Assembly: GCF_000158095.2 (NCBI RefSeq)
Contig: NZ_CM011002.1
Span: 186,001-250,000 of the forward strand
Direction of reading: 5' to 3'
DNA length: 64,000 nt
From: Roseibium alexandrii DFL-11
GTDB taxonomy: Bacteria > Pseudomonadota > Alphaproteobacteria > Rhizobiales > Stappiaceae
Below the pieces are notes generated by a model, which saw nothing but the letters and a program-made list of their open reading frames with translations, ran no database searches and was not told the DNA's origin. Positions 1-8,705 of this stretch are shown here, piece after piece. Within the stretch, counting starts at the first letter, position 1. The number at the start of each line of letters is the position of its first letter. Both the position numbers and the translations under genes were made by a program.

Positions 1-1
1 T

Positions 2-751
2 CCGAATGACACGGTTGTCGGCATTGATATCTCCAGCGGTACTCCTGCGACCTACATCACGAATATTATCGCAGCCTTGGGAACCGCAGCGCCGGATTTG
101 CAGGTCTCCAACGACGGCAGTGATAACCTGCGAATTCTCGGCGACAGCACAACCGTGCCGAATGCGACAACGGTCGAGAGCCTTTCAGCGAACATCACGC
201 CGTCAGCAACTACCGATCAGGGGCTGGGTCTGTCGATCTTTGTCGATCAGCGAAACGGGACCGAGACCTTTACTGACGCTCCCGAAAATGGCGGCCAAAG
301 GGTCGGTTACGCAAACGGGATCAGTGTAAATCCGGCATTGCTTGCGGACAGTTCCCTGCTTGTCGATTACCAGACAACACCGGCTGCAAACTCTGAGAAC
401 GATCCTGCGCGTGCGCAGTATCTGCTCAATGCATTGACCAACGAAACAGCCTATTTCGATCCTGAGGCCGGTATGGGTAGCAGCTCGAGCCCGTTCCAGG
501 GAACGGTGCTGGACTACATCAACCAGACGGTGGCCTATCAGGGCAACCAAGCAGCAGATGCGAAGACGTATTCGGATTCCAAAGAGGCTCTGACGCTCAA
601 TCTCGCGGTCCGGTACGAGGAAAGCTACTCGGTCAATCTCGATGCGGAGATGGCGTTTCTGGTTCAGCTGGAAAACGCCTATTCGGCGAATGCCCGGGTC
701 ATGCAGACCATCAATGATCTGATGCAAGAACTTCTGAACGTGGTGAGGTAG
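2..751 (+). CDS. flgK: Flagellar hook-associated protein 1 FlgK, 3' part
   Basis: This is the C-terminal part (about 249 residues) of FlgK, the first hook-filament junction protein. The frame is open from base 2 with no stop, so the gene begins before the window; the ATG at 77 is internal. The end is typical of the FlgK/FlgE family: a helical region with SVNLDAEMAFLVQLENAYSA, then a heptad-rich tail ending in MQTINDLMQELLNVV, which forms the D0 coiled coil. flgL follows after 3 bases, so the two junction proteins are made from one transcript. FlgE is unlikely because the next gene is flgL. Confidence 0.9.
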   Translation, partial: PNDTVVGIDISSGTPATYITNIIAALGTAAPDLQVSNDGSDNLRILGDSTTVPNATTVESLSANITPSATTDQGLGLSIFVDQRNGTETFTDAPENGGQRVGYANGISVNPALLADSSLLVDYQTTPAANSENDPARAQYLLNALTNETAYFDPEAGMGSSSSPFQGTVLDYINQTVAYQGNQAADAKTYSDSKEALTLNLAVRYEESYSVNLDAEMAFLVQLENAYSANARVMQTINDLMQELLNVVR

Positions 752-754
752 CGT

Positions 755-2284
755 ATGCCAGTATCATCCATCTCAACGTCGCGGAGTTATCTGACCAGCC
801 AGTTGTTGAACCTCAATGACAAGCTCACTGAGAAGACAACACAGCTGGCGAGTGGCAAGGTTGGCAGCACCTATGGGGACATTGGTGATCGTCGGCTGCT
901 TGATATACAGCTGACGCAAAAAGTCAGCCTGATCGAATCCTATCAAGAGACGATCACGATCTCCAACTTACATCTTGAGGCGATGACAGTGTCGCTGGAT
1001 CGTTTGGAAGACATCCGGCGTGATGCCAAATCCGCCATGGATACCAATGACTTTGTGATCCAGAGCGATGGTCAGACCCAGACCCAGTCAAGAGCAGAGC
1101 TCTTGTTGAACGAAGCCCTCAATATTCTGAATACTGAAGTCGCGGGTTACTATCCGTTCGGCGGCACGGATGCGATCTCCGATCCGGTCCAGGCCATTGA
1201 TACGATCATGAACGGGGCCAACGGCCTTTCAGGCCTGAAGGACTACATGAGCGAGTTCTCCCAAGCGAACTTGGGTGCCCTGAACAATGGCCGGATGACC
1301 GTGTCTGCCCTGACGACAACACCCGGGCCCTTGGATTCCACGTTCACGATTGCGGAAGACGGGGCACATGACTTCGGCTTTGACATTTCGTCCGTGACAT
1401 CAACGCTGACCAACGTGACACTTACGGGCCCCGGCGGAGGGGACCCTGACACCTTTGATGTTCAATTCACGGGACAACCGACGCTTGGCGAGCAGATTGA
1501 AATCACACTCACTCTCCCTCCAGATCACACCAATACAACGACAATCACGCTGACGGCTGCTGCTTCAAATGAAGCTGAGGGTACGTTTGCAATCGGTGCG
1601 GACTTGGAAGAGACCGCGCAAAATCTGCGGGATGCGATTGCTCAGGAGCTGGGAGACACCGCACAGACAACTCTGAAGGCGGCATCCGACATCTGGGCAT
1701 CCGATGAGTTTTTCAGCACATACAACGGCGAAGTGCCGCAAAGGATAGACGGTCCACCCTATACAACAGCAACAGCACTGACGTCCGGTGCAACGGATAC
1801 CCTCTCCTGGTACACTGGACGCAATACAACGACGACAGATCCGCGCACCGACAAAAACGCGATCATAGATACAAATCTTACCGTCGAATATGGAGTGCGG
1901 GCCAACGAAGAACCGCTTCAAGAGCTCGTGCAAACACTCGCAACATTTGCCGCGGCTGATTTCTCAGGCGGGGCTCAGCTCGATGAAGAGTACTACAACG
2001 CGCTCTCCACGGATTTACGGGCCATCTTGCAGCCACCGGGCATCGATCAATCGGGTATTGTCGATATCTCGACAGACATTGCAATTGCGCATCGGACCGC
2101 AAGTTTGACGGATCAACGTCACATCCAAGTCGTTAACACCTATGAGGCGACCATCGGAGAGATCGAAGGTATCGACCAGGACCGGCTTGCCGCAGAAATC
2201 CTGCAACTCAGGACGAACATCGAGGTCTCCTACAATGCCTCTTCGATCGTCTTCAACCTGAGCCTTGCCGACTATCTGAGGTAA
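755..2284 (+). CDS. flgL: Flagellar hook-associated protein 3 FlgL
   Basis: FlgL is the second junction protein between hook and filament, exported by the flagellar type III system. The 509-residue product has flagellin-like termini: an N-terminal helix with LNDKLTEKTTQLASGKVGSTY in place of the flagellin SGLRINSA segment, and a C-terminal helix ending in YNASSIVFNLSLADYLR. The middle (about 200-380) is Thr/Gly-rich beta sequence like flagellin D2. It is longer than enterobacterial FlgL (about 317) but normal for the group. It sits 3 bases after flgK and ends just before a strong terminator at 2307-2338. A misnamed flagellin is unlikely given the flgK neighbour. Confidence 0.9.
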   Translation: MPVSSISTSRSYLTSQLLNLNDKLTEKTTQLASGKVGSTYGDIGDRRLLDIQLTQKVSLIESYQETITISNLHLEAMTVSLDRLEDIRRDAKSAMDTNDFVIQSDGQTQTQSRAELLLNEALNILNTEVAGYYPFGGTDAISDPVQAIDTIMNGANGLSGLKDYMSEFSQANLGALNNGRMTVSALTTTPGPLDSTFTIAEDGAHDFGFDISSVTSTLTNVTLTGPGGGDPDTFDVQFTGQPTLGEQIEITLTLPPDHTNTTTITLTAAASNEAEGTFAIGADLEETAQNLRDAIAQELGDTAQTTLKAASDIWASDEFFSTYNGEVPQRIDGPPYTTATALTSGATDTLSWYTGRNTTTTDPRTDKNAIIDTNLTVEYGVRANEEPLQELVQTLATFAAADFSGGAQLDEEYYNALSTDLRAILQPPGIDQSGIVDISTDIAIAHRTASLTDQRHIQVVNTYEATIGEIEGIDQDRLAAEILQLRTNIEVSYNASSIVFNLSLADYLR

Positions 2285-2306
2285 GGTTCTCAACTCGACC
2301 AGAACG

Positions 2307-2338
2307 AAAAAAGCCGGTGTCAATTCACCGGCTTTTTT
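2307..2338. terminator. Bidirectional rho-independent terminator after flgL and flaF
   Basis: A perfect 13-base inverted repeat (AAAAAAGCCGGTG / CACCGGCTTTTTT) with a 6-base loop. The T run on one strand and A run on the other let it end both flgL (plus) and flaF (minus), which converge here. Confidence 0.93.
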
Positions 2339-2360
2339 ATCGTCTTCATGGGGACCTGAC

Positions 2361-2738
2361 TTATTCAGGCTTTGCCCGCAAGCCTTCCGCAATCGTTCGG
2401 TTGATGCTGATCAGCGCGCCAAGTTTTTCAGGATCTTGCGTTGTGATGACTGTCATTGTCTGTTTGAAGACAAAAACCCCCAGAGACCCGATGTTGTTCT
2501 TGATTTCCAGCGGCAGAGAACTCTCTTCGCTGGTCGCAGAAGTGACAAGAACCGTCCAGAGTTTACGGTTGTAAATCAGAGCATCATCGACCTCGGCGAG
2601 AGAGAGGTCATCCCATTCATCCTTGATCAGCTGGAGCCGGGCTGCGGCTTTCATCAGCAGAGTCGCTTCCAGTTCCCGCGGTGATACCGGTGCCGCCTGA
2701 CTGGTTTTCTGATAGGCCTGCGCTGCCTGTTTGTACAT
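2361..2738 (-). CDS. flaF: Flagellar biosynthesis regulator FlaF
   Basis: FlaF (125 aa) promotes flagellin production in alphaproteobacteria and acts against FlbT; in Caulobacter it is needed for flagellin translation or secretion. The N-terminus (AAQAYQKTSQAAPVSPRELE, then LLMKAAARLQLIKDEWDD) is the family signature. The body WTVLVTSATSEESSLPLEIK also fits. The family needs this N-terminus, so the ATG at 2738 is kept although it lies 122 bases inside flbT in another frame. Only a weak AAGGGA lies 12 bases upstream, so translation may be coupled to flbT. It is the last gene of the flbT-flaF unit and ends at a bidirectional terminator. Confidence 0.92.
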   Translation of the reverse strand: MYKQAAQAYQKTSQAAPVSPRELEATLLMKAAARLQLIKDEWDDLSLAEVDDALIYNRKLWTVLVTSATSEESSLPLEIKNNIGSLGVFVFKQTMTVITTQDPEKLGALISINRTIAEGLRAKPE

Positions 2739-3114
2739 GACTGATCAGCGTCCCTTCATACTCAATGAGCTTACGAGCTTCTTTCAGTGCCTTGTAGAAG
2801 GATCCGGATATAATCGAGTTACTAATCCGTGTGACATAAGGGATCGTACTCGGTGCGGCCTTCACGATGTCATTGACCAGGGTGAAGTAGCTTTCCTTAA
2901 CTCGCTCCAGGTCGGTGGATAAATACATCAACTGAACTGCAAGATAGACGCGTTTTGCGGGTGTATCTGCTGTTTCAGGAGTGAGAATGTCCTTCTCTCT
3001 GAGAATGGGTGCATCGCCTTCGATAAACAGGCGGGTTCGCTGGTTGTCATTGGTAATTACGCTTTCACCAATGATAATCCTTTCTCCCGGCTTTAACTCG
3101 ACCTTGAGCGCCAT
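2617..3114 (-). CDS. flbT: Flagellin mRNA regulator FlbT
   Basis: FlbT represses flagellin synthesis post-transcriptionally; in Caulobacter it associates with the flagellin mRNA leader and promotes its decay until the hook is complete. The N-terminus (MALKVELKPGERIIIGESVI), ILREKDILTPETADTPAKRVYLAVQLMYL, and ALKEARKLIEYEGTL are classic. The ATG at 3114 has a good GGAGG site. At 165 residues it is about 25 longer than Caulobacter FlbT. The extra tail (about 125-165) is Ser/Gly/Ala-rich and is read from DNA that also encodes the FlaF N-terminus. It lies directly downstream of the flagellin array, which fits its role. Confidence 0.93.
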   Translation of the reverse strand: MALKVELKPGERIIIGESVITNDNQRTRLFIEGDAPILREKDILTPETADTPAKRVYLAVQLMYLSTDLERVKESYFTLVNDIVKAAPSTIPYVTRISNSIISGSFYKALKEARKLIEYEGTLISHVQTGSAGLSENQSGGTGITAGTGSDSADESRSPAPADQG

Positions 3115-3204
3115 TCCTTGACCTCCACGTTTGAGTATCGGAGCGAAACGTTAACAAATAGGTTAACCCTCTCACCCAATACCTGCCGAATCTGGCTCTT
3201 CCGG

Positions 3205-4695
3205 TTAACCGAACAGGCTGAGTACACTTTGTTCCGCCTGGTTAGCCAGAGACAGAGCAGTTGATGACAGCTGCTGCCGTGTTTGAAGGGCCAGCATGTT
3301 TGCGCCTTCTTCATTCATGTCGGCAATTGTCAGGTCACCCGCACCCACTTCAAGTGTATTGATGATGTTCTGGGTAAAGTCTGTTCGGATCTCGACTGTG
3401 GACAGCGCTGTGCCCAGACTACGGGCAGAGTTTCGAAGTTCGTCCAGCGATGCATTGATTGCCTGCAGAACACGTTCGATATCAGTATCCGTTTTAAATT
3501 CTGACGCGGTGGCACCTAGGGCGACTGTTCCCGAGGTCGAGGCCAGGCGCATCCTGTTGAAGTCGGCGTTATCGCTGGTGATGTCAAATGATACCTCGCC
3601 GATCAGGCTGATACTTCCACCCGAAAAGGTCGCATCCAGACCTTTCACGTTGTTTATCAGCTTGACCAGATCATCGACGGTCGTTTCTTCATCGATCTCC
3701 AGGGACGCTGGCTCGAAGCCGTTGCCATCGGTAATTGTAATCGTGTCACCAGCCTTGAAACCGCCCGATGTAATAAGTGTCGCGGTTGAGGAAAGTGCTG
3801 TGGCGGTAAGTGTTGTGGCACCGGCGGTAATACCACCATCAGAAGTACTACCACCGCCGTTTGCGTCCTTGGTAACCGTAATGTTGCTGTTTAAGCCCGT
3901 AACCAGCGTGATGGAGTCCGTGGTCTCATCGAAAGAGGCATGAACGCCCGACAAATCATCGAGGGCGTCGACGTAATCTTGAACGGTGACGATGTCTACA
4001 CCGACCGTAAGGGTTGTGGTCGTCGAGCCGTCTGTGACCATTACATGGTTATTGTCAGCAAATGCAGCGAGGTCTGTGAGATTGGATGATGCTTGCAGGC
4101 CAGTTAGCGTCAGCTGGGCGCTGCCTCCATACATGTTAAACGAAGATGTGCCGCTCGCACCCGTTGCCAGATCGTCCAGGTTCAAGCCTGTATCCAGGGT
4201 CGTGTCTGTGAAATCGACCGGATTGACTGTCAGATTCGAAGTACTGTCCTCGTTGAAGATCACTTCAAGTTCGTTGCCGGCACCTGCAAGGAGGTTCTTG
4301 CCTTTATAGCCCGAATCCTTGGCCATATCCTCAATTTGCTCAAGGATGGCGTTGTATTGAACCGCAAACTGGCGCCGTTCGTATTCGCTCGACGTCTGGA
4401 GAGCCTGGTTCGCGATGGCCTTAGCGGATTCAACAAGTTTGGTGATCGACGTTATGCCGTCATCAGCCGCGCGGAGCGTCTGAACAGCCTGTCCCATATT
4501 ATCCAGTAGGTTGGACAGATCGCCGGCCCGGTCGTTCAGCGATTGCGCCGTGAAATACGAATTCGGATTGTCGAGGGCCGAATTCACCTTCAGACCAGTC
4601 GCGAGGCGATTCTGAGTTGTTTCCTGAAATGCAGCAGTCTTTTTCAATGACAAGAGGTTGTCACGAACCGCGCTGGAAAGAACAATATCAGGCAT
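3205..4695 (-). CDS. Flagellin (copy 1 of 5)
   Basis: Filament protein of 496 aa. The D0/D1 ends are conserved: MPDIVLSSAVRDNLLSLKKT, then RLATGLKVNSALDNPNSYFTA at about 28-48, and a C-terminus with EEGANMLALQTRQQLSSTAL and a final FG. The centre (about 185-400) is variable, Thr/Ser/Gly-rich D2/D3-like sequence. It is the most diverged of the five copies at both ends (RDNLLSLKKTAAFQETTQNR; final LFG). Its leader has CAGGAAATGC but lacks the CCC/GGG arms found in front of copies 2-5. It lies 90 bases upstream of flbT with no clear terminator between, so some transcripts may continue into flbT-flaF. Confidence 0.95.
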   Translation of the reverse strand: MPDIVLSSAVRDNLLSLKKTAAFQETTQNRLATGLKVNSALDNPNSYFTAQSLNDRAGDLSNLLDNMGQAVQTLRAADDGITSITKLVESAKAIANQALQTSSEYERRQFAVQYNAILEQIEDMAKDSGYKGKNLLAGAGNELEVIFNEDSTSNLTVNPVDFTDTTLDTGLNLDDLATGASGTSSFNMYGGSAQLTLTGLQASSNLTDLAAFADNNHVMVTDGSTTTTLTVGVDIVTVQDYVDALDDLSGVHASFDETTDSITLVTGLNSNITVTKDANGGGSTSDGGITAGATTLTATALSSTATLITSGGFKAGDTITITDGNGFEPASLEIDEETTVDDLVKLINNVKGLDATFSGGSISLIGEVSFDITSDNADFNRMRLASTSGTVALGATASEFKTDTDIERVLQAINASLDELRNSARSLGTALSTVEIRTDFTQNIINTLEVGAGDLTIADMNEEGANMLALQTRQQLSSTALSLANQAEQSVLSLFG

Positions 4696-4910
4696 CTGGC
4701 TTCACCGCATTTCCTGTTCAGTACTCGTACAGGCCGCCGCTGGATACTTGTTCGCAGATCAGGGCCCCGTGCGTAAATCTAAACGGAAAGTTAATCGGTG
4801 ATGCACGAATTAACGTTATTTAAATAAAAGTTACCAAAAGCTTTCTTTTAACTGATTGAATCTACGAGGGAAAAATTTTGCACTCTGCCAAGTAATAGCA
4901 GTCAGACAAC

Positions 4911-4939
4911 AAAAACGGCGGGTGGTGAACCCGCCGTTT
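4911..4939 (-). terminator. Rho-independent terminator after flagellin copy 2
   Basis: Inverted repeat AACGGCGGGT / ACCCGCCGTT with a 5-base loop, followed on the minus strand by a T run. It lies 43 bases beyond the stop of the flagellin gene that ends at 4982. Confidence 0.88.
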
Positions 4940-4981
4940 GTGCTCGTGTTCGCGTTTTTTGATGCGAAACTGATTCTGCTA

Positions 4982-6502
4982 TTAGAACAAGGACAGTACG
5001 GTCTGATCTGCCTGAGAAGCGAAGGACAAGGAGGTTGATGCCAACTGCTGCCGTGTCTGCAGGGCAAGCAAGTTTGCACCCTCTTCGTTTGTATCCGCCA
5101 AGGTGAGTTTACCAGCACCTTCTTGCAACGTATTGACGATCGCCCGGGTAAAGTCCTGCCGGTTCTCAACAATCGAGAGGTTGGTACCAAATTCGGATGC
5201 TTGGGTTCTAAGGTTTCCAAGGGAGTTGTTCAGCCGGGTGATAACACGGTTGATCTCAGTGTCTGTTGCAAACCCGGAGTCCGTCAGAGCGGACAAGGAT
5301 TGCGCACCATTGGTTGTGGCTGCAAAGTTTGACGATGCGAAGTCTGTGTTAGCCGAACCACTTCGCTCGCTTGACACCGTTAGGTCTGTTTCAGACGTGA
5401 TACTCAGACGACCAGTCGTATTGTTGTACTGCGCGTCGACACCGTTGAAGTCGTTGATGAAATTGACCAAGTCGGAGACGGTTGTGCTGTCTTCAATTTC
5501 AAGTGAACCGAGCTCGTAGTTGTTACCGTCCGTCAATGCAATCGTGTCACCGACGGCGAATGAGCCACTGTTTGTCAAAAGCGAACCGGTCGTCAATGCG
5601 GAGGCATTTACTGAGGCCGCAGAACCGATCGTCAGAGCGGTTGTCGCTGTTGTATCCGTGTCGGAGATCAGGAAATCCTGGTTGCTGTAGATGGTCAGCT
5701 CACCGTTGCTCTCGTCAAACTCGGCACGAACACCTTCAGTGCCGTTAATTGCATCCACCAGATCTTGAACAGAAGCGCCACTGCTGACGGTCGTACCAAT
5801 CAGTGTTGGTGTGCTTGATTGGACGTTGGTGAATTCCAATGTCGTGGTGGTCGAAATCGCAGTCGACTCGCTTAATGTGGAGCTTGAGTTCAAGGCGCCA
5901 TCAGAACCGGTGAGTGTGATGGTTGTCGCTCCTCCGAGGAGATTGAATGCAGTCGCGCCGCCTTGGCCCTCCACCAGATCTGAAAGGTTCAGACCCGTCG
6001 AAAGGGTGGTGTCGGTGTAGTCGATTGCAGAAATATCCAGGCGCGATGTTGAATCTTCATTGAAGATGGTCCTCAGATCGTTACCGGCACCTGCAAGTAG
6101 GTTCTTGCCCTTGTAGCTGGAGTCTCTGGCAGTGTCTTCGATCTGTTCGAGCAGTTCGTTATACTGCGCAGCAAATTGTTTCCGCTCGTATTGGCTCTGT
6201 GTCTGAAGGGCCTGATTGGCTTTCGCCTTAGCGGATTCAACCAGCTTCGTGATGGCGGTGATACCGTCATCGGCAGCCTTGATCGTGTTCACCGATTGGC
6301 CCATATCGTCGAGTAGGCTGCTCAAGTCGCTTGCACGTGAGTTAAGAGCGGACGCGGTGAAGAAGTTGCCCGGGTTGTCGAGCGCTGAGTTTACTTTCAA
6401 GCCGGTCGCCAGTTTGTTCTGAACGTCGGCTGTCAAGAAGGAGGTGTTTTGGAGGGTAAGCAGGTTCTGCCGGACGGCAGCCGAAAGCGTAATGCCTGAC
6501 AT
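4982..6502 (-). CDS. Flagellin (copy 2 of 5)
   Basis: Filament protein of 506 aa. The ATG at 6502 (MSGITLSAAVRQN) is preferred to the TTG one codon upstream, because AGGAAAGGG lies at a suitable distance. Termini are conserved: LATGLKVNSALDNPGNFFTA near residues 30-50 and EEGANLLALQTRQQLAST with the end QTVLSLF. The central domain is Thr/Ser-rich. The stretch 5616-5698 is nearly identical (2 differences in 83 bases) to 9334-9416 in copy 4, and their central protein segments are also very similar, which points to duplication or gene conversion. It has its own leader hairpin and its own terminator. Confidence 0.96.
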   Translation of the reverse strand: MSGITLSAAVRQNLLTLQNTSFLTADVQNKLATGLKVNSALDNPGNFFTASALNSRASDLSSLLDDMGQSVNTIKAADDGITAITKLVESAKAKANQALQTQSQYERKQFAAQYNELLEQIEDTARDSSYKGKNLLAGAGNDLRTIFNEDSTSRLDISAIDYTDTTLSTGLNLSDLVEGQGGATAFNLLGGATTITLTGSDGALNSSSTLSESTAISTTTTLEFTNVQSSTPTLIGTTVSSGASVQDLVDAINGTEGVRAEFDESNGELTIYSNQDFLISDTDTTATTALTIGSAASVNASALTTGSLLTNSGSFAVGDTIALTDGNNYELGSLEIEDSTTVSDLVNFINDFNGVDAQYNNTTGRLSITSETDLTVSSERSGSANTDFASSNFAATTNGAQSLSALTDSGFATDTEINRVITRLNNSLGNLRTQASEFGTNLSIVENRQDFTRAIVNTLQEGAGKLTLADTNEEGANLLALQTRQQLASTSLSFASQADQTVLSLF

Positions 6503-6507
6503 CAATA

Positions 6508-6525
6508 ATCCCTTTCCTGGGTCAT
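6508..6525 (-). promoter_or_regulatory. Leader hairpin of flagellin copy 2 (shared CCC-AGGA-GGG element)
   Basis: On the minus strand this reads ATGACCCAGGAAAGGGAT. CCC and GGG can pair, placing AGGAAA, which is also the ribosome binding site, in the loop. The same element precedes copies 3, 4 and 5. By analogy with FlbT acting on the Caulobacter flagellin leader it is a candidate FlbT target; this is inference. Confidence 0.55.
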
Positions 6526-6799
6526 ATGTTCAGCTGCTCTTCCTGAGCAGGTTGATGTAAGAATTCCCTGTTAACCTTAATCAATGGTAAAAGGTGTTGG
6601 AGGGTTGCTTTTGTTGGCAAGCAATGCCTGCAAATAGTCTGTAAGAAATATCAATTGTATTTCGTATTATTTGAAAAATTAATAGTTAAAAATAACAATG
6701 ATATAATGCAGAAGGACATTCTTGTTAATGCTCTCAACGGCGGAAATTAAGGAGTTTGGCACTGTGTCCCACGCAAAAATTTGCAAAATTGAAATAGGC

Positions 6800-6828
6800 A
6801 AAAAAAAACGGGCCGCCGGGCCCGTTTT
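6800..6828 (-). terminator. Rho-independent terminator after flagellin copy 3
   Basis: GC-rich inverted repeat AAAACGGGC / GCCCGTTTT with a 6-base spacer, followed on the minus strand by a run of T residues. It is about 50 bases after the flagellin stop at 6876. Confidence 0.92.
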
Positions 6829-6875
6829 CCAAAAAACATCGTGGTTAAAGACTATCAGCTGGTAACCGTTTGATT

Positions 6876-8414
6876 TTAGAAGAGCGACAGAACCGTCTGA
6901 TCTGCCTGAGATGCGAAGGAGAGGGACGTCGATGCCAACTGCTGCCTGGTTTGCAACGCAAGAAGATTAGCGCCTTCCATATTTGTGTCGGCAAGTGTTA
7001 GTTCACCGGCACCTTCCTGCAGCGTATTGATCATGGCCGTTGTGTAGTCCTGCCGGTGCTGGATCGTGGACAAGTTCGTACCGAACTCAGAGGCTTGGAA
7101 TCTGAGGGTGGACAAGGCGTTGTTTAATCGGTCGACGACACGATTTATGTCATTGTCCGTTGCGAAACTTGAATCTTCCAGAGCCGAGAGAACAACTCCC
7201 GTATTGTTTGCGCCGAAGTCTGTGGCGTTGAAGTCAGTGTTGGTACCACCTCCTCGATTGCTGCCCAGTGTAAGGTCCGTTTCCGAGAGAATGCTCAAGC
7301 GTCCCGTGGAGTTATTGAAAGATGCGTCTACACCCTGAAAATCATTGACGAAGTTGACGAGGTCATCGACCGTTGTATCAGCGTCAACCTCTAGCGAGCC
7401 AAGCTCATAGTTGTTACCGTCGGTTAGGCTAAGTGTATCACCGACCGCGAATGATGCGCTGTCGACCAATTTGGCACTTGTAGTGTTGAAGTGAGAGGCA
7501 TTTACCGAAGCGGCGGTGCCGATAGTGACCGGTGTCGATAGACCGCCAACGCCGACCTCACTTATGAGCATGTCTTCGTTGCTGTAGATTGTCAGCTCTC
7601 CAGTCTTGTCATCGAATTCCGCGCGCACGCCATTCAGATCATTGAGCGTATTTACGAGTTCTTGAACCGTCTGCCCCCCATTTACCGTAGGGGCACCCCC
7701 GATCAATTGGGCCGAGGGAGTCGATTCACTCCTGTCAACGAATTCCAAAGATGTTGATAGGCTGGCGATTGCAGAAGCTTCCGCGAGTTTGGAGCTTGAA
7801 TTCAAGGCACCATCCGTGCCGGTCAAGGTGATTGTCGTTTTGCTACCGGTCAGGTTGAACGCAGTTGCACCCCCTTGGCCTTCAACTAGATCCGAGAGGT
7901 TCAAGCCGTTGGAAAGCGATGTTTCAGTGAAGTCGACGGCCTCCATTGTCAGTTTGGAGGTCGAATCTTCATTGAAGATGGTGGTCAAGTCGTTACCTGC
8001 GCCAGCGAGCAGATTCTTGCCCTTGTAGGAGCTGTCCTTGGCAACGGCTTCAATTTGAGACAGCAGGTCGTTGTATTGCGCGGCAAACTGTTTGCGCTCG
8101 TACTGGCTTTGCGTTTGAAGGGCCTGGTTGGCTTTTGCTTTTGCCGATTTTACCAATTCGGTGATGGTCGTGATCCCCTTGTCCGCTGCTTTGATGGTCT
8201 GGACGGATTGGCCCATGTCGTCGAGCAGCGTGCCAAGATCGCTGGCTCGGGCATTGAGACCAGATGCAGTGAAGAAGGAGTTCGGATTGTCGAGTGCCGA
8301 GTTGACCTTTTTGCCGGTCGCCAGCTTGTTCTGGACGCCGGACATGAAGTCAGCAGTGGTCTGGAGAGTTAGCAGATTCTGCCGCACGGCAGCCGACAGA
8401 GTAATGTCAGACAT
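6876..8414 (-). CDS. Flagellin (copy 3 of 5)
   Basis: Filament protein of 512 aa, start MSDITLSAAVRQNLLTLQT. The ATG at 8414 follows AGGAAAGGG in the shared leader element. The conserved D0/D1 segments are LATGKKVNSALDNPNSFFTA and the C-terminal MEGANLLALQTRQQLAST ending QTVLSLF. The middle is a Thr/Ser/Gly-rich variable domain more distant from copies 2 and 4 than those are from each other. A perfect TTAA-N7-TTAA site lies 96 bases upstream of the start, so this copy is the best candidate in the array for direct CtrA control. Confidence 0.96.
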   Translation of the reverse strand: MSDITLSAAVRQNLLTLQTTADFMSGVQNKLATGKKVNSALDNPNSFFTASGLNARASDLGTLLDDMGQSVQTIKAADKGITTITELVKSAKAKANQALQTQSQYERKQFAAQYNDLLSQIEAVAKDSSYKGKNLLAGAGNDLTTIFNEDSTSKLTMEAVDFTETSLSNGLNLSDLVEGQGGATAFNLTGSKTTITLTGTDGALNSSSKLAEASAIASLSTSLEFVDRSESTPSAQLIGGAPTVNGGQTVQELVNTLNDLNGVRAEFDDKTGELTIYSNEDMLISEVGVGGLSTPVTIGTAASVNASHFNTTSAKLVDSASFAVGDTLSLTDGNNYELGSLEVDADTTVDDLVNFVNDFQGVDASFNNSTGRLSILSETDLTLGSNRGGGTNTDFNATDFGANNTGVVLSALEDSSFATDNDINRVVDRLNNALSTLRFQASEFGTNLSTIQHRQDYTTAMINTLQEGAGELTLADTNMEGANLLALQTRQQLASTSLSFASQADQTVLSLF

Positions 8415-8420
8415 TCAAGA

Positions 8421-8434
8421 TCCCTTTCCTGGGG
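8421..8434 (-). promoter_or_regulatory. Leader hairpin of flagellin copy 3
   Basis: The minus strand reads CCCCAGGAAAGGGA just before the start codon. CCC/GGG arms enclose CAGGAAA, so the ribosome binding site can sit in the loop. This is the same element as in front of copies 2, 4 and 5. Confidence 0.55.
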
Positions 8435-8509
8435 TCGTGACGCCTCATCCTGATGCGTCAAAATATACATTGTTAAAATTAACAATATAAATTCTCTCGC
8501 ACGCTATGG

Positions 8510-8524
8510 TTAATAAGGGATTAA
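8510..8524. promoter_or_regulatory. Probable CtrA site upstream of flagellin copy 3
   Basis: TTAA-TAAGGGA-TTAA is an exact match to the alphaproteobacterial CtrA consensus TTAA-N7-TTAA, 96 bases from the flagellin start. Binding has not been shown. CtrA is expected here because cckA is in this cluster. Confidence 0.6.
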
Positions 8525-8649
8525 CGACCTGCGAGAAGCAATTTTCGCTTCATACTTGGGAAGGGCGAATGCCAGGGAGGGGAGAAGGTATCGGGCTAGA
8601 CCGGTGGCAACTTCTGACCAAATGCCAGGCTACCGACCTGCGTGAGCCA

Positions 8650-8679
8650 AAAAGAAAAGGCGGACCGAAGTCCGCCTTT
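8650..8679 (-). terminator. Rho-independent terminator after flagellin copy 4
   Basis: A 10-base perfect stem (AAAGGCGGAC / GTCCGCCTTT) closed on the minus strand by a TTCG tetraloop, followed by TTTTCTTTTT. It is 27 bases past the stop at 8706. Confidence 0.93.
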
Positions 8680-8705
8680 CCAGATCGTGTTTAAGACTTT
8701 CTGTC

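Larger units (their letters stand above)
6503..6875. other. Intergenic region between flagellin copies 2 and 3
   Basis: No gene is supported in these 373 bases. It holds the leader and promoter region of copy 2 (hairpin at 6508-6525 and a TTAACCTTAA element at 6571-6580), an AT-rich stretch around 6650-6710, and the terminator of copy 3 at 6800-6828. Confidence 0.7.

Noticed and set aside
3151..3166. TTAA-N8-TTAA upstream of flbT as a CtrA site
   Set aside because: Spacer is 8 bases, off the consensus by one; kept out as unsupported.
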